DNA from: Rubripirellula obstinata
GTDB lineage: Bacteria > Planctomycetota > Planctomycetia > Pirellulales > Pirellulaceae
Length of the DNA stretch: 64,000 bases
Assembly: GCF_001642955.1 (NCBI RefSeq)
Contig: NZ_LWSK01000008.1
Span: forward strand, 34,461 to 98,460
Direction of reading: 5' to 3'
The position numbers and the translations under genes are program-made. The notes beneath the pieces were generated by a model. That model worked only from the letters and a program-made list of their open reading frames with translations, made no database searches and was not told where the DNA came from. Shown here one piece after another: positions 34,325 to 42,678 of this stretch (positions are counted from its first letter, which is position 1; each line of letters starts with the position of its first letter).

Positions 34325-36064
34325 TTAGAACTGTCCCTGCATGTTGGCAGCTTGCGCCTTTTGTGCAGCAGCGCCGACGGCCTTCAGCAAGCCTTCACTG
34401 ATGGTGATCTTGGTGGCCTGACCATTCTCGATACTGTCTTGGACCATCGTCATCACTCCATCGGCGTTTCCGCGAGCGAGTTCTTCGATCATTGCAGCGA
34501 TCCCTTCGTTGGATTCGATGGATTGTGCAAATTCCAAAATGGGCTTCAATTTCAGGTTAAATTGCCCGATCGGTCGGTCGGCGCTTTTGTCCGAATCGCT
34601 GTTGTCAATCAATTGCTTCATCAACGATTCGCTTTCCTTGCCGATCGCAACGTAGACGGATTTTTCACCGGTTCCGATGTGAACCTGCAACTTTTCGCCG
34701 AACACCTTACGAGCTTCGTCTTCGCTTTCGGGTACGTCGGCTTCGACCAAGTGCATGGTGACGCCGTTGTAGGTGCTGCGGTCAAATTCAAAGCGAGGCG
34801 CGTCGGGTTCGTTTTCAAGCTTTGCAGCAACGTCTTTGGCAATTTGTGCTGCTTCGTCGCCATCGGCAACAAACGCACCAAACACGAACTGAAAACTATC
34901 TTCGGCGGTCAGCAACAACGCGCCCATGTCGGCACGCCCTTCCGAAATCGACTTCATCGAAAGTTCGACGATTTGGTCAATCAAGATCTTGATATCGTCT
35001 GCTTGCCCGGGCGTAAGGTTGTCTTGACTTTCCAGCATTCCCGAAAGAGAGTTCATGCTCGATTTGAGCGTTTTACGAGTCTGTTCAATCGCTTCGGGGC
35101 CGATGGAAGTTGCGGCGTGGTAGTACGCCGCTGCATCGGAGCGAATCACGGACGCAAATTGCGACGGGATTGCGTGGGCTCCGCTGTAAAGCGAAGCAAG
35201 CTTGGATCCATCAACCGCGGTGAACGATGAATCGATCGCGACAAGCTGTTCGGTTTTGTCGATGTTCAAGCCCAAGTTCAATTCATCGGTATCGTTGATG
35301 AATTGTTCGAGCTGCTTCATCGAGCTATCGGCCATTTCGCGAGTTTGTTCGGCATCGGCACCTTCTTGTTTCTGCATCGCTTGCTCAAACCCTTGCCGCA
35401 TTTGGCTGACCAACATGTTGCGGGTTTCCAGCGGCACTTGTTGGACCTTCAAGCGAATGGCGATGTCGTAGTCATTCCCCATTCCCTCGAACAGGCTGGT
35501 TGGATCCATCGGAGCGAATTCAAGCAGTTCTTTGCGAGGTGCCAATGCGGCCCAGGCACCTTTCTGCTGAATGAAAATCGTGTTGGCACCGATGGAAATC
35601 ACCATCGTTCCGTCATCCAATTCGTCTGCTGGTCCGCCGGTTTGAGCTTCCAAGCGTTTCAAGATTGACTTGATGTCCGACGTCGGCAAAACCGCGATCG
35701 GTTGCGGCACACCATCGACCAGCGGTACCAGTACCCCGATGGGCTGATTCATGTCCATGCCCTGGGCATAGCTACCGGCGATCATCGAAAACAATCCGCC
35801 CAACTGTGGCTGTCCAACAGCACCGGTGATGTAGTTGGCATCCTGCATCAACTTGTCAAGCGACCCCAGGGTCACGATCAGGACTGGATCAGTCGCGTCG
35901 CTGGATGCGCCGGTGCCAGCAGGCGCTAGTTTAGGCGTTGTCTGAAGTTGTTCTTGCGCGATCGCCGGTGTGGCGATCAGCAAAGCTGCTGTCATGCAAA
36001 CAAACAAGTTCGCAATTTTGTTGCGAATTCCGTTGGTGCGCATTGGTAGTTTCCCCGTGAGCAT
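34325..36064 (-). CDS. Secreted hypothetical protein, planctomycete type
   Basis: About 579 residues from ATG 36064, which is preceded by AAGGA at 8-nt spacing; ORF extensions to 36118 are less likely. A signal peptide ends ATPAIA. The rest is soluble, with repeated alpha/beta segments such as VLIVTLGSLDKLMQDANYI, MDMNQPIGVLVPLVDGVPQ and DDGTMVISIGANTIFIQQKG. I recognise no named domain. Similar long secreted proteins beginning with a Leu-rich ligand-like core are frequent in planctomycetes. The gene lies 23 nt upstream of the DUF1571 gene, in the same direction, so the two are likely one transcript and may act together in the envelope. Confidence 0.7.
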   Translation of the reverse strand: MLTGKLPMRTNGIRNKIANLFVCMTAALLIATPAIAQEQLQTTPKLAPAGTGASSDATDPVLIVTLGSLDKLMQDANYITGAVGQPQLGGLFSMIAGSYAQGMDMNQPIGVLVPLVDGVPQPIAVLPTSDIKSILKRLEAQTGGPADELDDGTMVISIGANTIFIQQKGAWAALAPRKELLEFAPMDPTSLFEGMGNDYDIAIRLKVQQVPLETRNMLVSQMRQGFEQAMQKQEGADAEQTREMADSSMKQLEQFINDTDELNLGLNIDKTEQLVAIDSSFTAVDGSKLASLYSGAHAIPSQFASVIRSDAAAYYHAATSIGPEAIEQTRKTLKSSMNSLSGMLESQDNLTPGQADDIKILIDQIVELSMKSISEGRADMGALLLTAEDSFQFVFGAFVADGDEAAQIAKDVAAKLENEPDAPRFEFDRSTYNGVTMHLVEADVPESEDEARKVFGEKLQVHIGTGEKSVYVAIGKESESLMKQLIDNSDSDKSADRPIGQFNLKLKPILEFAQSIESNEGIAAMIEELARGNADGVMTMVQDSIENGQATKITISEGLLKAVGAAAQKAQAANMQGQF

Positions 36065-36456
36065 AAAGATCATCCTTTGAAGTGTTGATTGGGTGTCAGT
36101 CAGTAAAGCTATACCCACTGACCATCAATAGAGTTTCAAGAATCTGTAGTTTTTTCTAGGCCGCTGCCGATGGTGTAGGGTAGTGGATCTTGCTAAAGAT
36201 CCCACCACGCTGAGATCCCACTACGCTGGGATCTATCGATTGAAAACAAGATCTACGACGGCCGAACCTGATCGTTAGGAATTGTACCGACACAGCTTCG
36301 TAAATCCCAACCCGAACGCGAAAGCGAGGGATCTTGCTGAATCCAATCTCATCAAGGTATTTCGGGACGATTCCTTCGACATCAAAACAATCGTTTCGAT
36401 GGTTTCCGCAACCTTAGAAACTGGATCATACGCCGGGCGGATAGAACCGCAAAGAA
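36065..36456. other. Gene-free region downstream of infA
   Basis: This 392-nt gap includes a decayed family E unit at 36180-36254. The rest has no recognisable gene. It must contain the terminator of the infA transcript and the promoter of the hypothetical gene at 36064; neither was clear. Confidence 0.55.
36180..36254. repeat. Family E, decayed copy
   Basis: GTAGTGGATCTTGCTAAAGATCC at the left matches family E with one change. The right side holds GGGATC pieces and AACAAGATCTAC, so the pairing is disrupted. The unit near 20,661 is the intact form. Confidence 0.65.
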
Positions 36457-36678
36457 TTAGCGTTCGCGATAGACAATTCGACCCTTGGTCAAATCATAGG
36501 GCGATAGTTCGACCCGAACCTTGTCCCCGGGGACAATTCGGATGAAGTGTTTACGCATTCGGCCAGCGACGTGCGCCATGACTTCGGACCCGGTTTCCAA
36601 TTGAACTCGGAACCGGGTGTTCGCCAAAGCTTGTGTAACAGTACCTTCGACCTCGAAGGCATCTTCTTTCTTTCCCAA
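36457..36678 (-). CDS. infA: Translation initiation factor IF-1
   Basis: This 73-residue protein is a full-length IF-1: [20 protein letters not shown], an OB fold with [19 protein letters not shown] and [19 protein letters not shown] (landmark blocks). It binds the ribosomal A-site during initiation with IF-2 and IF-3. In many bacteria infA lies in the spc operon next to rpmJ; here it is 145 nt downstream of rpsI. The rpmJ gene is about 17 kb away. Confidence 0.96.
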   Translation of the reverse strand: MGKKEDAFEVEGTVTQALANTRFRVQLETGSEVMAHVAGRMRKHFIRIVPGDKVRVELSPYDLTKGRIVYRER

Positions 36679-36822
36679 AACTTAAAACCCTATGGTGACT
36701 GATGGAATCATTTGCTGACTCGTAGTATGGCAGCAATGTTGTATTCCGGCCACCCATTTGCTGGGAGTCTGCCTGACTGTTGCTGATAACCGAAGCTTGG
36801 TGATCTTAACGCTTGCCGTACT

Positions 36823-37239
36823 CTATCTCTTGCTAAATTGGCGACCACGACGAGCACCGCGAAGACCTGGCTTCTTACGTTCTTTCATTCGCGAATCACG
36901 AGTCAGAAATCCGCCTTCGCGAAGAACATCGTGAAGCGATTCGTCCAAGCTGACCAACGCACGTGCCAACCCCATGCGAACGGCACCGGCTTGCCCAGTG
37001 ATTCCGCCACCGTTGACACGAACCAGAACATCAACCTTGTCGCTGTGCTCAACCGCAGCGAGCGTTTGAGTGATCGCGTTTTGGTGTTGATCGTTGACGA
37101 AGTAATCCGCCATCGGCTTGTTATTGATCTTGATGTTGCCGCTGCCGGCGCGAACTCGAACTCGAGCTACGCTGCTTTTGCGACGACCGGTGCCGAGTGA
37201 GTCACCGTTGATCTTGTCTTTCTTTTGGACCGCGACCAT
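36823..37239 (-). CDS. rpsI: 30S ribosomal protein S9
   Basis: This 138-residue protein matches S9: GTGRRKSSVARVRVRAGSG near the N-terminus and the C-terminal block MKERKKPGLRGARRGRQFSKR, ending in the basic tail that reaches the ribosomal P-site (landmarks RRKSSVARV and RRGRQFSKR). The N-terminal extension is about 8 residues longer than in E. coli. It follows rplM in the same direction after a 63-nt gap, the classical rplM-rpsI pair, so they are likely co-transcribed. Confidence 0.96.
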   Translation of the reverse strand: MVAVQKKDKINGDSLGTGRRKSSVARVRVRAGSGNIKINNKPMADYFVNDQHQNAITQTLAAVEHSDKVDVLVRVNGGGITGQAGAVRMGLARALVSLDESLHDVLREGGFLTRDSRMKERKKPGLRGARRGRQFSKR

Positions 37240-37302
37240 AAAATCGTGTGTGTTTGAATTGAAGGTGGTGTTTAAATGGAATCAAGCAAGCAAGGGACTG
37301 GA

Positions 37303-37734
37303 CTAGTCGACCTTCTTGCCGGTTCGTTTGAGTTCGGTTGGCTGTTGAGCCGTGTGCGGGTGTTCTGGGCCAGCGTAGATCTTCAGCTTTTTGATCATCG
37401 CGTAGGCCAATTTGTTCTTTGGCAACATGCGGCGAACGGCATGGTAAAGCAAGTCTTCGGGCTTGCGGTTTTGACGATCGCCGTAGCTTTCCAAACGCAG
37501 GCCCGGGTGTCCGGTGTACCACGTGTAATGGCGAACATCCATCTTGCGACCTGTCATCGCGACTTTTTCGACATTGGTAACAATGACAAAGTCACCGCAA
37601 TCAACGTGAGGCGTGTATTCAGGGCGATGCTTGCCCATCAAAACGACAGCGATATCGCTTGCCAGACGGCCCAGGACTTCGTCCGAGGCGTCTACGATGT
37701 GCCATTGTTTTTCGACTTGGCCCGGTTTGGCCAT
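37303..37734 (-). CDS. rplM: 50S ribosomal protein L13
   Basis: This 143-residue protein matches L13 (142 in E. coli): MAKPGQVEKQWHIVDASDEV, GRLASDIAVVLMGKHRPEYT and GDFVIVTNVEKVAMTGRKM as landmark blocks. It is an early-assembling 23S rRNA binder. The frame stays open to a TTG at 37764, but the ATG at 37734 gives the usual family length. The promoter of the rplM-rpsI pair should lie in the gene-free region upstream, shared with repeat sequence. Confidence 0.95.
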   Translation of the reverse strand: MAKPGQVEKQWHIVDASDEVLGRLASDIAVVLMGKHRPEYTPHVDCGDFVIVTNVEKVAMTGRKMDVRHYTWYTGHPGLRLESYGDRQNRKPEDLLYHAVRRMLPKNKLAYAMIKKLKIYAGPEHPHTAQQPTELKRTGKKVD

Positions 37735-37932
37735 GAAAGTTGGTTGAGCGACCACGTTTTGCAACTAAATAAAAGCGTTCAGTTCGGAAAAAGCAGCGGT
37801 TTGGCTGCCCAGAATCAGGTTCTCATCGATTTTGAGAATCGGAGAACTTATCGGCATCCCCGCTGATCGGCAAGCCCTAAACGGTTGCGTGTTGCTAAAA
37901 GGGTTCAGCCACGCGAATCGCCAAACGTTTTT

Positions 37933-38008
37933 GTAGGCCGTAGCGAGCCATAGCGAGTTACGGCAATCTGCCCACCGCCGTAACTCGCTATGGCTCGCTA
38001 CGGCCTAC
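37933..38008. repeat. Family A palindrome
   Basis: Perfect 32-nt arms (37933-37964 and 37977-38008) around 12 nt. It lies 28 nt to the left of MITE-like copy 3, which contains another family A unit. Confidence 0.88.
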
Positions 38009-38035
38009 TTTCTGGTTCCCAGACGTAGAATGGCC

Positions 38036-38256
38036 TGATGAAAATCATTGCATCCCAGCAAATTGGGCAAGCTGCACCATGGCAGACAACACAAACTGCA
38101 GCGTTGTGAAGCATTGTGGCAACGGCGCATTTCCCTGATCGCCAGCATGTAGGCCGTAGCGAGCCATAGCGAGTTACGGCAATTAGCGCACCGCCGTAAC
38201 TCGCTATGGCTCGCTACGGCCTACTTTCAAGGGTTGACAACGACACATTTTCATCA
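38036..38256 (-). mobile_element. MITE-like element, copy 3 (inverted, shorter)
   Basis: A 221-bp copy in the opposite orientation to the copies at 197 and 9447. It has the same TGATGAAAAT / ATTTTCATCA ends. It lacks about 10 bp (the TTCTAGCGAC-like stretch) near the arm that follows CGTTGTCAAC. The family A palindrome inside it is at 38150-38224. Family D sequence adjoins the right end. Confidence 0.75.
38150..38224. repeat. Family A palindrome
   Basis: 32-nt arms around about 12 nt inside MITE-like copy 3. Confidence 0.85.
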
Positions 38257-38275
38257 GCCCAGCCGTGGACTCACC

Positions 38276-38338
38276 CCGCGCACTGTGGGGACGCACGACG
38301 CGCACGACGCGCGGGGCGATGCCCACGCGGTTAAACAA
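38276..38338. repeat. Family D palindrome
   Basis: The right arm CGCGGGGCGATGCCCACGCGG with GTTAAAC is intact; the left arm is reduced to CCCCGCGC. CGCACGACG is repeated in the centre. It abuts the right end of MITE-like copy 3. Confidence 0.7.
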
Positions 38339-38685
38339 TTTAGAAACCGGCTGTTACCGCTTTGTGGCTAGATTGGCTGGTTTGCGCTGCATTCACGCTC
38401 ACCAACCTAAGCAACGGTTTTTTTTAGCAAACGCTGAATCAACCACGGCAATGGGTCGGTCACGTTCGGCTTGGCACGCTCGGCGGCCTTGACCGGATTT
38501 GTCACCGCGGCGGGTTGCTTGTTGGTTGCCCCGTCTGGCGCAGCGGATTCAACCTTGCGTTCTTCAATTTTGCACATCGCCCCGCCCCCCCGGCAGAGAA
38601 CTTTGGAATCACGGACGCAACACTGCGTCCACAATCTAAGACGCGGAAGATTTCGAGAAGTCCCGCACAAAATGTGTCATCAAAA

Positions 38686-39711
38686 TCACACCATCCAGGC
38701 AGCCTGATAGTTCAGCCCCAGATTCAAGATTCGCTGCATCAACATTTCATAGGTCACGCCGGCCAGCTCGGCCGATTCCGAAAAGTCTTCGCCGAACTCG
38801 ATGTTGGGATTCGCATTGGCTTCGATCACAAAGATCTCACCCGAATCGGTCATGCGTAAATCCATCCGCCCATACCCACTCATGCTAAGCGCTCGATAAA
38901 CCCGTTTGCAAAGTTTGCCAATTTTTGCCTGAGTCGCGTCGTCGATATCGCTGGCCGCACGCGTCGTGATGTCATGCTTGACTTGATACTTCTTGTCCCA
39001 CTTGACGGCACGCGTCGCAATTCTAGCGACGTCGTCAGGCATCCGGCCAAAGTCCATTTCCCAAGCCGGAAAAGTCGTCAACCGAGTGTTGCCCAGCACG
39101 CCGACGTACAACTCGCGACCCTCGATATACTGTTCAGCGATCGCGGCACCGCCGGTTTGAGCGTGAATGAACTCGACTCGCTGTTGCAACTGAGCGTCAT
39201 CGTGAACGATCGATGCTTGCGCGATCCCAAACGACGCATCTTCGATGACGCTTTTGACGAACAGCGGAAACGATAACTTCTTTGGCCGGTGGACTTGTCG
39301 GTTGATCGGGAAGACCGCAAAGCGTGGCGTCGGAATCCGGTGATAAGACAACACCTTCTTCGACAGAGCTTTGTCTTTGCTAAGCAGCAAGCCGCGCGGG
39401 TTGCATCCGGTGTAGGCCTGCTGCATCAATTCCAGATAGCTGATCACGGCAAAGTCATACGTCACGACGCCGTGGAATTCTTCCAGCATCATGAACGTGA
39501 TGTTGGGATCGAACTCTTTAAGTGCTTTGCGGATCGGACCTAGATCATCGTAAACCCCGATCGGCAATACTTCATGCCCCAGGTTGCGAAGCGTTTCGCA
39601 AACATCGAATTCAGCCTTCCATGGATCCATCTCCGCATCGCTAACCCCTTTTAAGGTCAGCGGCGGAACATGGCCCTCGCGGACCAGCACTAGAATGCGA
39701 AGTTTGCTCAT
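38686..39711 (-). CDS. ATP-grasp protein, D-alanine-D-alanine ligase-like
   Basis: This 341-residue protein has an ATP-grasp fold. The N-terminal part contains MSKLRILVLVREGHVPPL and a glycine-less nucleotide-binding start. The ATP-grasp core includes FPLFVKSVIEDASFGIAQAS, AEQYIEGRELYVGVLGN and a metal-binding end FVIEANANPNIEFGEDF (landmarks FPLFVKS, EQYIEGRELYV, IEANANPN). It resembles D-Ala-D-Ala ligases but is not the usual Ddl, so the joined molecules are unknown. The gene is downstream of a zincin-like protein gene in the same direction, 217 nt away, with the heptamer repeat array filling the gap. Confidence 0.72.
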   Translation of the reverse strand: MSKLRILVLVREGHVPPLTLKGVSDAEMDPWKAEFDVCETLRNLGHEVLPIGVYDDLGPIRKALKEFDPNITFMMLEEFHGVVTYDFAVISYLELMQQAYTGCNPRGLLLSKDKALSKKVLSYHRIPTPRFAVFPINRQVHRPKKLSFPLFVKSVIEDASFGIAQASIVHDDAQLQQRVEFIHAQTGGAAIAEQYIEGRELYVGVLGNTRLTTFPAWEMDFGRMPDDVARIATRAVKWDKKYQVKHDITTRAASDIDDATQAKIGKLCKRVYRALSMSGYGRMDLRMTDSGEIFVIEANANPNIEFGEDFSESAELAGVTYEMLMQRILNLGLNYQAAWMV

Positions 39712-39716
39712 GGGGT

Positions 39717-39923
39717 GATTAGCGATTAGCGATTAGCGGTTAGCGGTTAGCGGTTAGCGGTTAGCGGTTAGCGGTTAGCGGTTAGCGGTTAGCGGTTAGG
39801 TACTAGGTACTAGGTACTAGGTACTAGGTACTAGGGTGGTTTGGGCATGCGATCGTTTCTAACAGCTAACAGCTAACAGCTAACAGCTAACAGCTAAAAG
39901 CTAACAGCTAACAGCTAAAAGCT
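39717..39923. repeat. Three adjacent heptanucleotide tandem arrays
   Basis: Three perfectly 7-bp periodic arrays lie in one gap. Positions 39721-39797 hold AGCGRTT eleven times (two GATT and nine GGTT forms). Positions 39798-39832 hold AGGTACT five times. After a 28-nt unique spacer, 39861-39923 hold AACAGCT nine times (two as AAAAGCT). AACAGCT is the reverse complement of AGCTGTT, one base different from AGCGGTT. The outer arrays could therefore pair into an imperfect stem of about 60 bp, with the middle array in the loop. The region has no coding frame and lies between two leftward genes. Confidence 0.9.
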
Positions 39924-39928
39924 TCTTC

Positions 39929-40966
39929 TCAAACCGCGATTCTGCGGCGTCCTTCCTGATGAAAATTCGTCGTTCGCACTGCGACCAGAATCATTGCGTC
40001 AAACTTTGCTTCTTCGGGTGAAGATCCCAATCGTAAATTCATGTCACGACATCGTTCGATCATTTCTTGCACCACTTGGTCGATCGTGTAGGTGTATTCT
40101 CCGGTCCACTTGGCAACGCTTCGGCACAATTCAGATCGAATTCGAGTCAGGTAAGCCGCCGCGGTCATGTTGCGGCGATGCACTGGATCGCTTGAAAATA
40201 GCTTTCGCAAATCGTTGTCATAAATGCTGGGTACTTCGATTCCGTAATGCTCTCGTTTTTGTCGGTAATGGGTTCGCAGTGTTTTGCGGATTCGCGACAA
40301 GGATTCCGGCTGACTTCGCGAAGTCACCTTGGGTTTCTTTCCCCGAACCGACTTCATCAAATCGTCCACCTGATGCAGCTTTGACAATGCCGGCCAATCA
40401 CGATACCGACTTCGCCAACGCGACCCAGGTTTCAACCAGACGGCAAATGTTTCCGCGAAATCCTCCAACGGGTGAGCCTGAGCGTACCACATCTCCAGAT
40501 GCAACACGTAGTCACGACTCGATGGAATCGGCTGATAGTAGGTTGGGTAAGTTGCGGTCCATCTGCCGAATACGCTGCGATAACTGGCTCGGCTTCGCAA
40601 GCGATACGCCGTATCGATCGCATGACCGGCTTCGTGACGGAGGATCTTCATGCAGCCCGCCTTGGTCCCGCCTTCGACTTCTAGCAGTTGTTTTCGTTCC
40701 AACCGGATCAGTCGCGGATGGGCCAGGTAGAACGGGATCGCGATACCGGGAACTCCATCGGGCGAAAACCATTCTTCGCTGAGCCAGCAGTGCGGTTTGA
40801 AGTCGAGTCCTCGGGCGACCAATTCTGCGTTAAGCTGTCCCACCCGAGCTTCCAGCGGCGTGCCAGCGATCGACAACGGCAGATCACAAATCCGCGTGTC
40901 GAGCAATTGCTCGTCGCTCAGCTTTCCAAGAAGCTTGCTGTCGAGTTGGGCTTTTCGTTTCGCCAT
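39929..40966 (-). CDS. Putative zinc-binding metallopeptidase
   Basis: About 345 residues from ATG 40966 (MAKRKAQLDSKLLGKL), five residues inside the longest frame. The zinc site is HEAGH in KILRHEAGHAIDTAYRL, and a downstream Glu in EDFAETFAVWL fits the third ligand of zincins. A basic, Tyr-rich insert separates them. The fold resembles a family annotated as putative zinc-binding metallopeptidase. No signal peptide is seen, so it is probably cytoplasmic. Downstream in the same direction is the ATP-grasp gene. The pair could modify and process peptides, but this is inference from position only. Confidence 0.72.
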   Translation of the reverse strand: MAKRKAQLDSKLLGKLSDEQLLDTRICDLPLSIAGTPLEARVGQLNAELVARGLDFKPHCWLSEEWFSPDGVPGIAIPFYLAHPRLIRLERKQLLEVEGGTKAGCMKILRHEAGHAIDTAYRLRSRASYRSVFGRWTATYPTYYQPIPSSRDYVLHLEMWYAQAHPLEDFAETFAVWLKPGSRWRSRYRDWPALSKLHQVDDLMKSVRGKKPKVTSRSQPESLSRIRKTLRTHYRQKREHYGIEVPSIYDNDLRKLFSSDPVHRRNMTAAAYLTRIRSELCRSVAKWTGEYTYTIDQVVQEMIERCRDMNLRLGSSPEEAKFDAMILVAVRTTNFHQEGRRRIAV

Positions 40967-41031
40967 GAATCCGTGCGGCAAAGTTTTGTTGAAACGTCGT
41001 CGGTCTCAAGAGTCTATTCGAGATTACTGAT

Positions 41032-42267
41032 ATGTCTTCACCCCAATCAAACACCGACCAAAAAACAGTCACACCACGCACGGCCGCGACCGTGCTGACT
41101 GGGCTTGGCCGCAGCGCGATCGCCGTGATTTCGGTCGCCGGTGATCAAGCCGCCAGTGCCGTCGATCAGTACTTCCATCGCGCGACGCCGTCGCCAATGC
41201 ATCCCGGCCAAATTCGCTACGGGACTTGGTCGAGCAGCCAAAACCAAGCATCTCAAAATCAAGCATCCGGTGAATCAATCGTCGTCACGCCAATCGATGT
41301 CGATCAATTCGAGATCCACTGTCACGGCGGCCAGGCCGCGATCGACGTGATCCTTTCAGACTTGCAGGTCGCCGGCGTTGAAATCGCCACGGGACCGCAT
41401 CCGATGACAACCAAGCCGTTGCTGATCCGCGAAGCCGAATCCGTCCTGATCGAGTGTACGACTGCACAAAACGCTGCGATCGCGATGGACCAAGTTCGCG
41501 GATCGATGAACCAATGGGCGGAAGATGCCTTGACTAGCGCCCGGCAAAACTGGAAATCCATCATCGAACAGGCACGTGAGATTCTGACCTACGCCCCGCT
41601 GACCACTCACCTAACGCAGCCCTATCGAATCGTTTTGGTCGGTGCTCCCAACGTCGGCAAAAGCAGCCTGACCAACGCGATTCTTGGATACAACCGCAGC
41701 ATTACCATGAACACCGCTGGCACGACTCGCGACGTCCTTCATGCGGAAACGATCATTGGCGGCATCCCGATCCGAATCAGCGACACGGCGGGGATCCGCC
41801 AAAACACCGGCTTTGAACAAAACACCGGCTTTGAACAGGCTGACGAAATCGAAAAAGAAGGCATCCGCCGGGCGATTCAGGAAATCGAAACTGCCGACCT
41901 GGTGATTCGAGTTCGCGATCCCGAAACCGACTTCGCAGCCATCCCTGGTCGCATCAAGTCAATCGATGTGACCAACAAATCGGACTTAATCACTGACGGC
42001 CAGTTTATTGACAGCCACATTGTTGACGGCGACATTTCGGCCATTCTGGTCTCTGCCACCAACGGCGATGGCGTTGAAACACTGCTTAGCACCATCAAAA
42101 ACCAACTTGTCCAGCATCGGCCGTCGGCGGGTTCACCGGCCGCGGTCAATCAGCGTCAAGTCGAAGCTTTGCGGCGAATTAGCAACGCGGGCGATGATAA
42201 GGGTGTGATCGAGGCGGTTGCTGCACTGATCGCAAAGGCAACCGATTTGCCTCAATTGGACGCGTGA
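41032..42267 (+). CDS. mnmE: MnmE-like tRNA modification GTPase, divergent
   Basis: This 411-residue protein has the MnmE layout. The N-terminal folate-type domain (residues about 1-120) is diverged. Then come helices and an embedded G domain: GAPNVGKSS at about 204-212, NTAGTTRDV, DTAGIR and NKSD. The Asn in the P-loop is the one used for potassium activation in MnmE. The protein is about 40 residues shorter than E. coli MnmE and ends PQLDA, without the C-terminal Cys motif (C-I/L/V-G-K) needed for the modification. Near residue 262 a hexapeptide QNTGFE is duplicated in tandem from an 18-bp repeat. It probably still acts in wobble-uridine modification with MnmG, but the missing Cys weakens that. 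Divergent from the zincin gene, 65 nt away. Confidence 0.78.
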   Translation: MSSPQSNTDQKTVTPRTAATVLTGLGRSAIAVISVAGDQAASAVDQYFHRATPSPMHPGQIRYGTWSSSQNQASQNQASGESIVVTPIDVDQFEIHCHGGQAAIDVILSDLQVAGVEIATGPHPMTTKPLLIREAESVLIECTTAQNAAIAMDQVRGSMNQWAEDALTSARQNWKSIIEQAREILTYAPLTTHLTQPYRIVLVGAPNVGKSSLTNAILGYNRSITMNTAGTTRDVLHAETIIGGIPIRISDTAGIRQNTGFEQNTGFEQADEIEKEGIRRAIQEIETADLVIRVRDPETDFAAIPGRIKSIDVTNKSDLITDGQFIDSHIVDGDISAILVSATNGDGVETLLSTIKNQLVQHRPSAGSPAAVNQRQVEALRRISNAGDDKGVIEAVAALIAKATDLPQLDA

Positions 42268-42678
42268 AACCCGAATTCGTATCGACTTGGTGGGCTTTGA
42301 CGGTATAGTTTTGAGGTCGTGGGCGTTTAAGACGTGTTCGTGTGGCCTTTGGCAGAACACATTTCCCGCGACCCAGGTTAGTGCGTATGAGGTTGACGAG
42401 AATAAGTTCGGTTGAGTGATTGTTTTGGATTCTCGTTTTCGTGTTTGGGGATGATTCCCCGGTAACCTTCGCGTCTTCCCTTCAACTCTTTTTATGTGAT
42501 CGACCCGCAAATGGTCGGCACATCGCTTTGGCTCCGCGACACAGGTCGCCGAATCTTCTTAGCGCCGGAAATCATTTGCAGTCCTTAGATTTGGACTCCT
42601 GGTTTTCCCTTTTTGTTTGAAGCGCTTGGATGAATGTCCGCTCGGATTCAGCAAAACAATTTTATGGAGTGTTCTCAG
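42268..42678. other. Long leader upstream of RRM protein gene
   Basis: This 411-nt gap has no gene and no family repeat. Two small hairpins are visible, GTGTTC/GAACAC (42334-42360) and GGGGA/TCCCC (42447-42460). GGAG at about 42,667 is the ribosome-binding site of the next gene. A long 5' leader is common upstream of cold-inducible RNA-binding protein genes, but no known riboswitch is recognised. Confidence 0.5.

Larger units (their letters stand above)
37735..38685. other. Gene-free repeat cluster between rplM and ATP-grasp gene
   Basis: About 950 nt contain a family A palindrome (37933-38008), an inverted MITE-like element (38036-38256) with a second family A palindrome inside, and a family D palindrome (38276-38338). 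From 38,340 to 38,685 no repeat is recognised. A leftward 87-codon frame (38407-38670) is present there, with no ribosome-binding site or known motif, and I do not call it a gene. Confidence 0.65.

Noticed and set aside
34256..35230. 324-codon plus-strand frame
   Set aside because: Antisense to the secreted hypothetical protein gene and the start of the DUF1571 gene, with random-looking composition.
38407..38670. 87-codon minus-strand frame downstream of the ATP-grasp gene
   Set aside because: The start lies in a poly-G/C stretch with no ribosome-binding site and the sequence shows no family. It could be a small protein, but support is too weak.
39717..39923. Heptamer arrays as a possible CRISPR array
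   Set aside because: The units are 7 bp with no spacers, and no cas gene is near.
39994..40782. 262-codon plus-strand frame
   Set aside because: Antisense to the zincin-like gene, whose HEAGH motif and composition are convincing.
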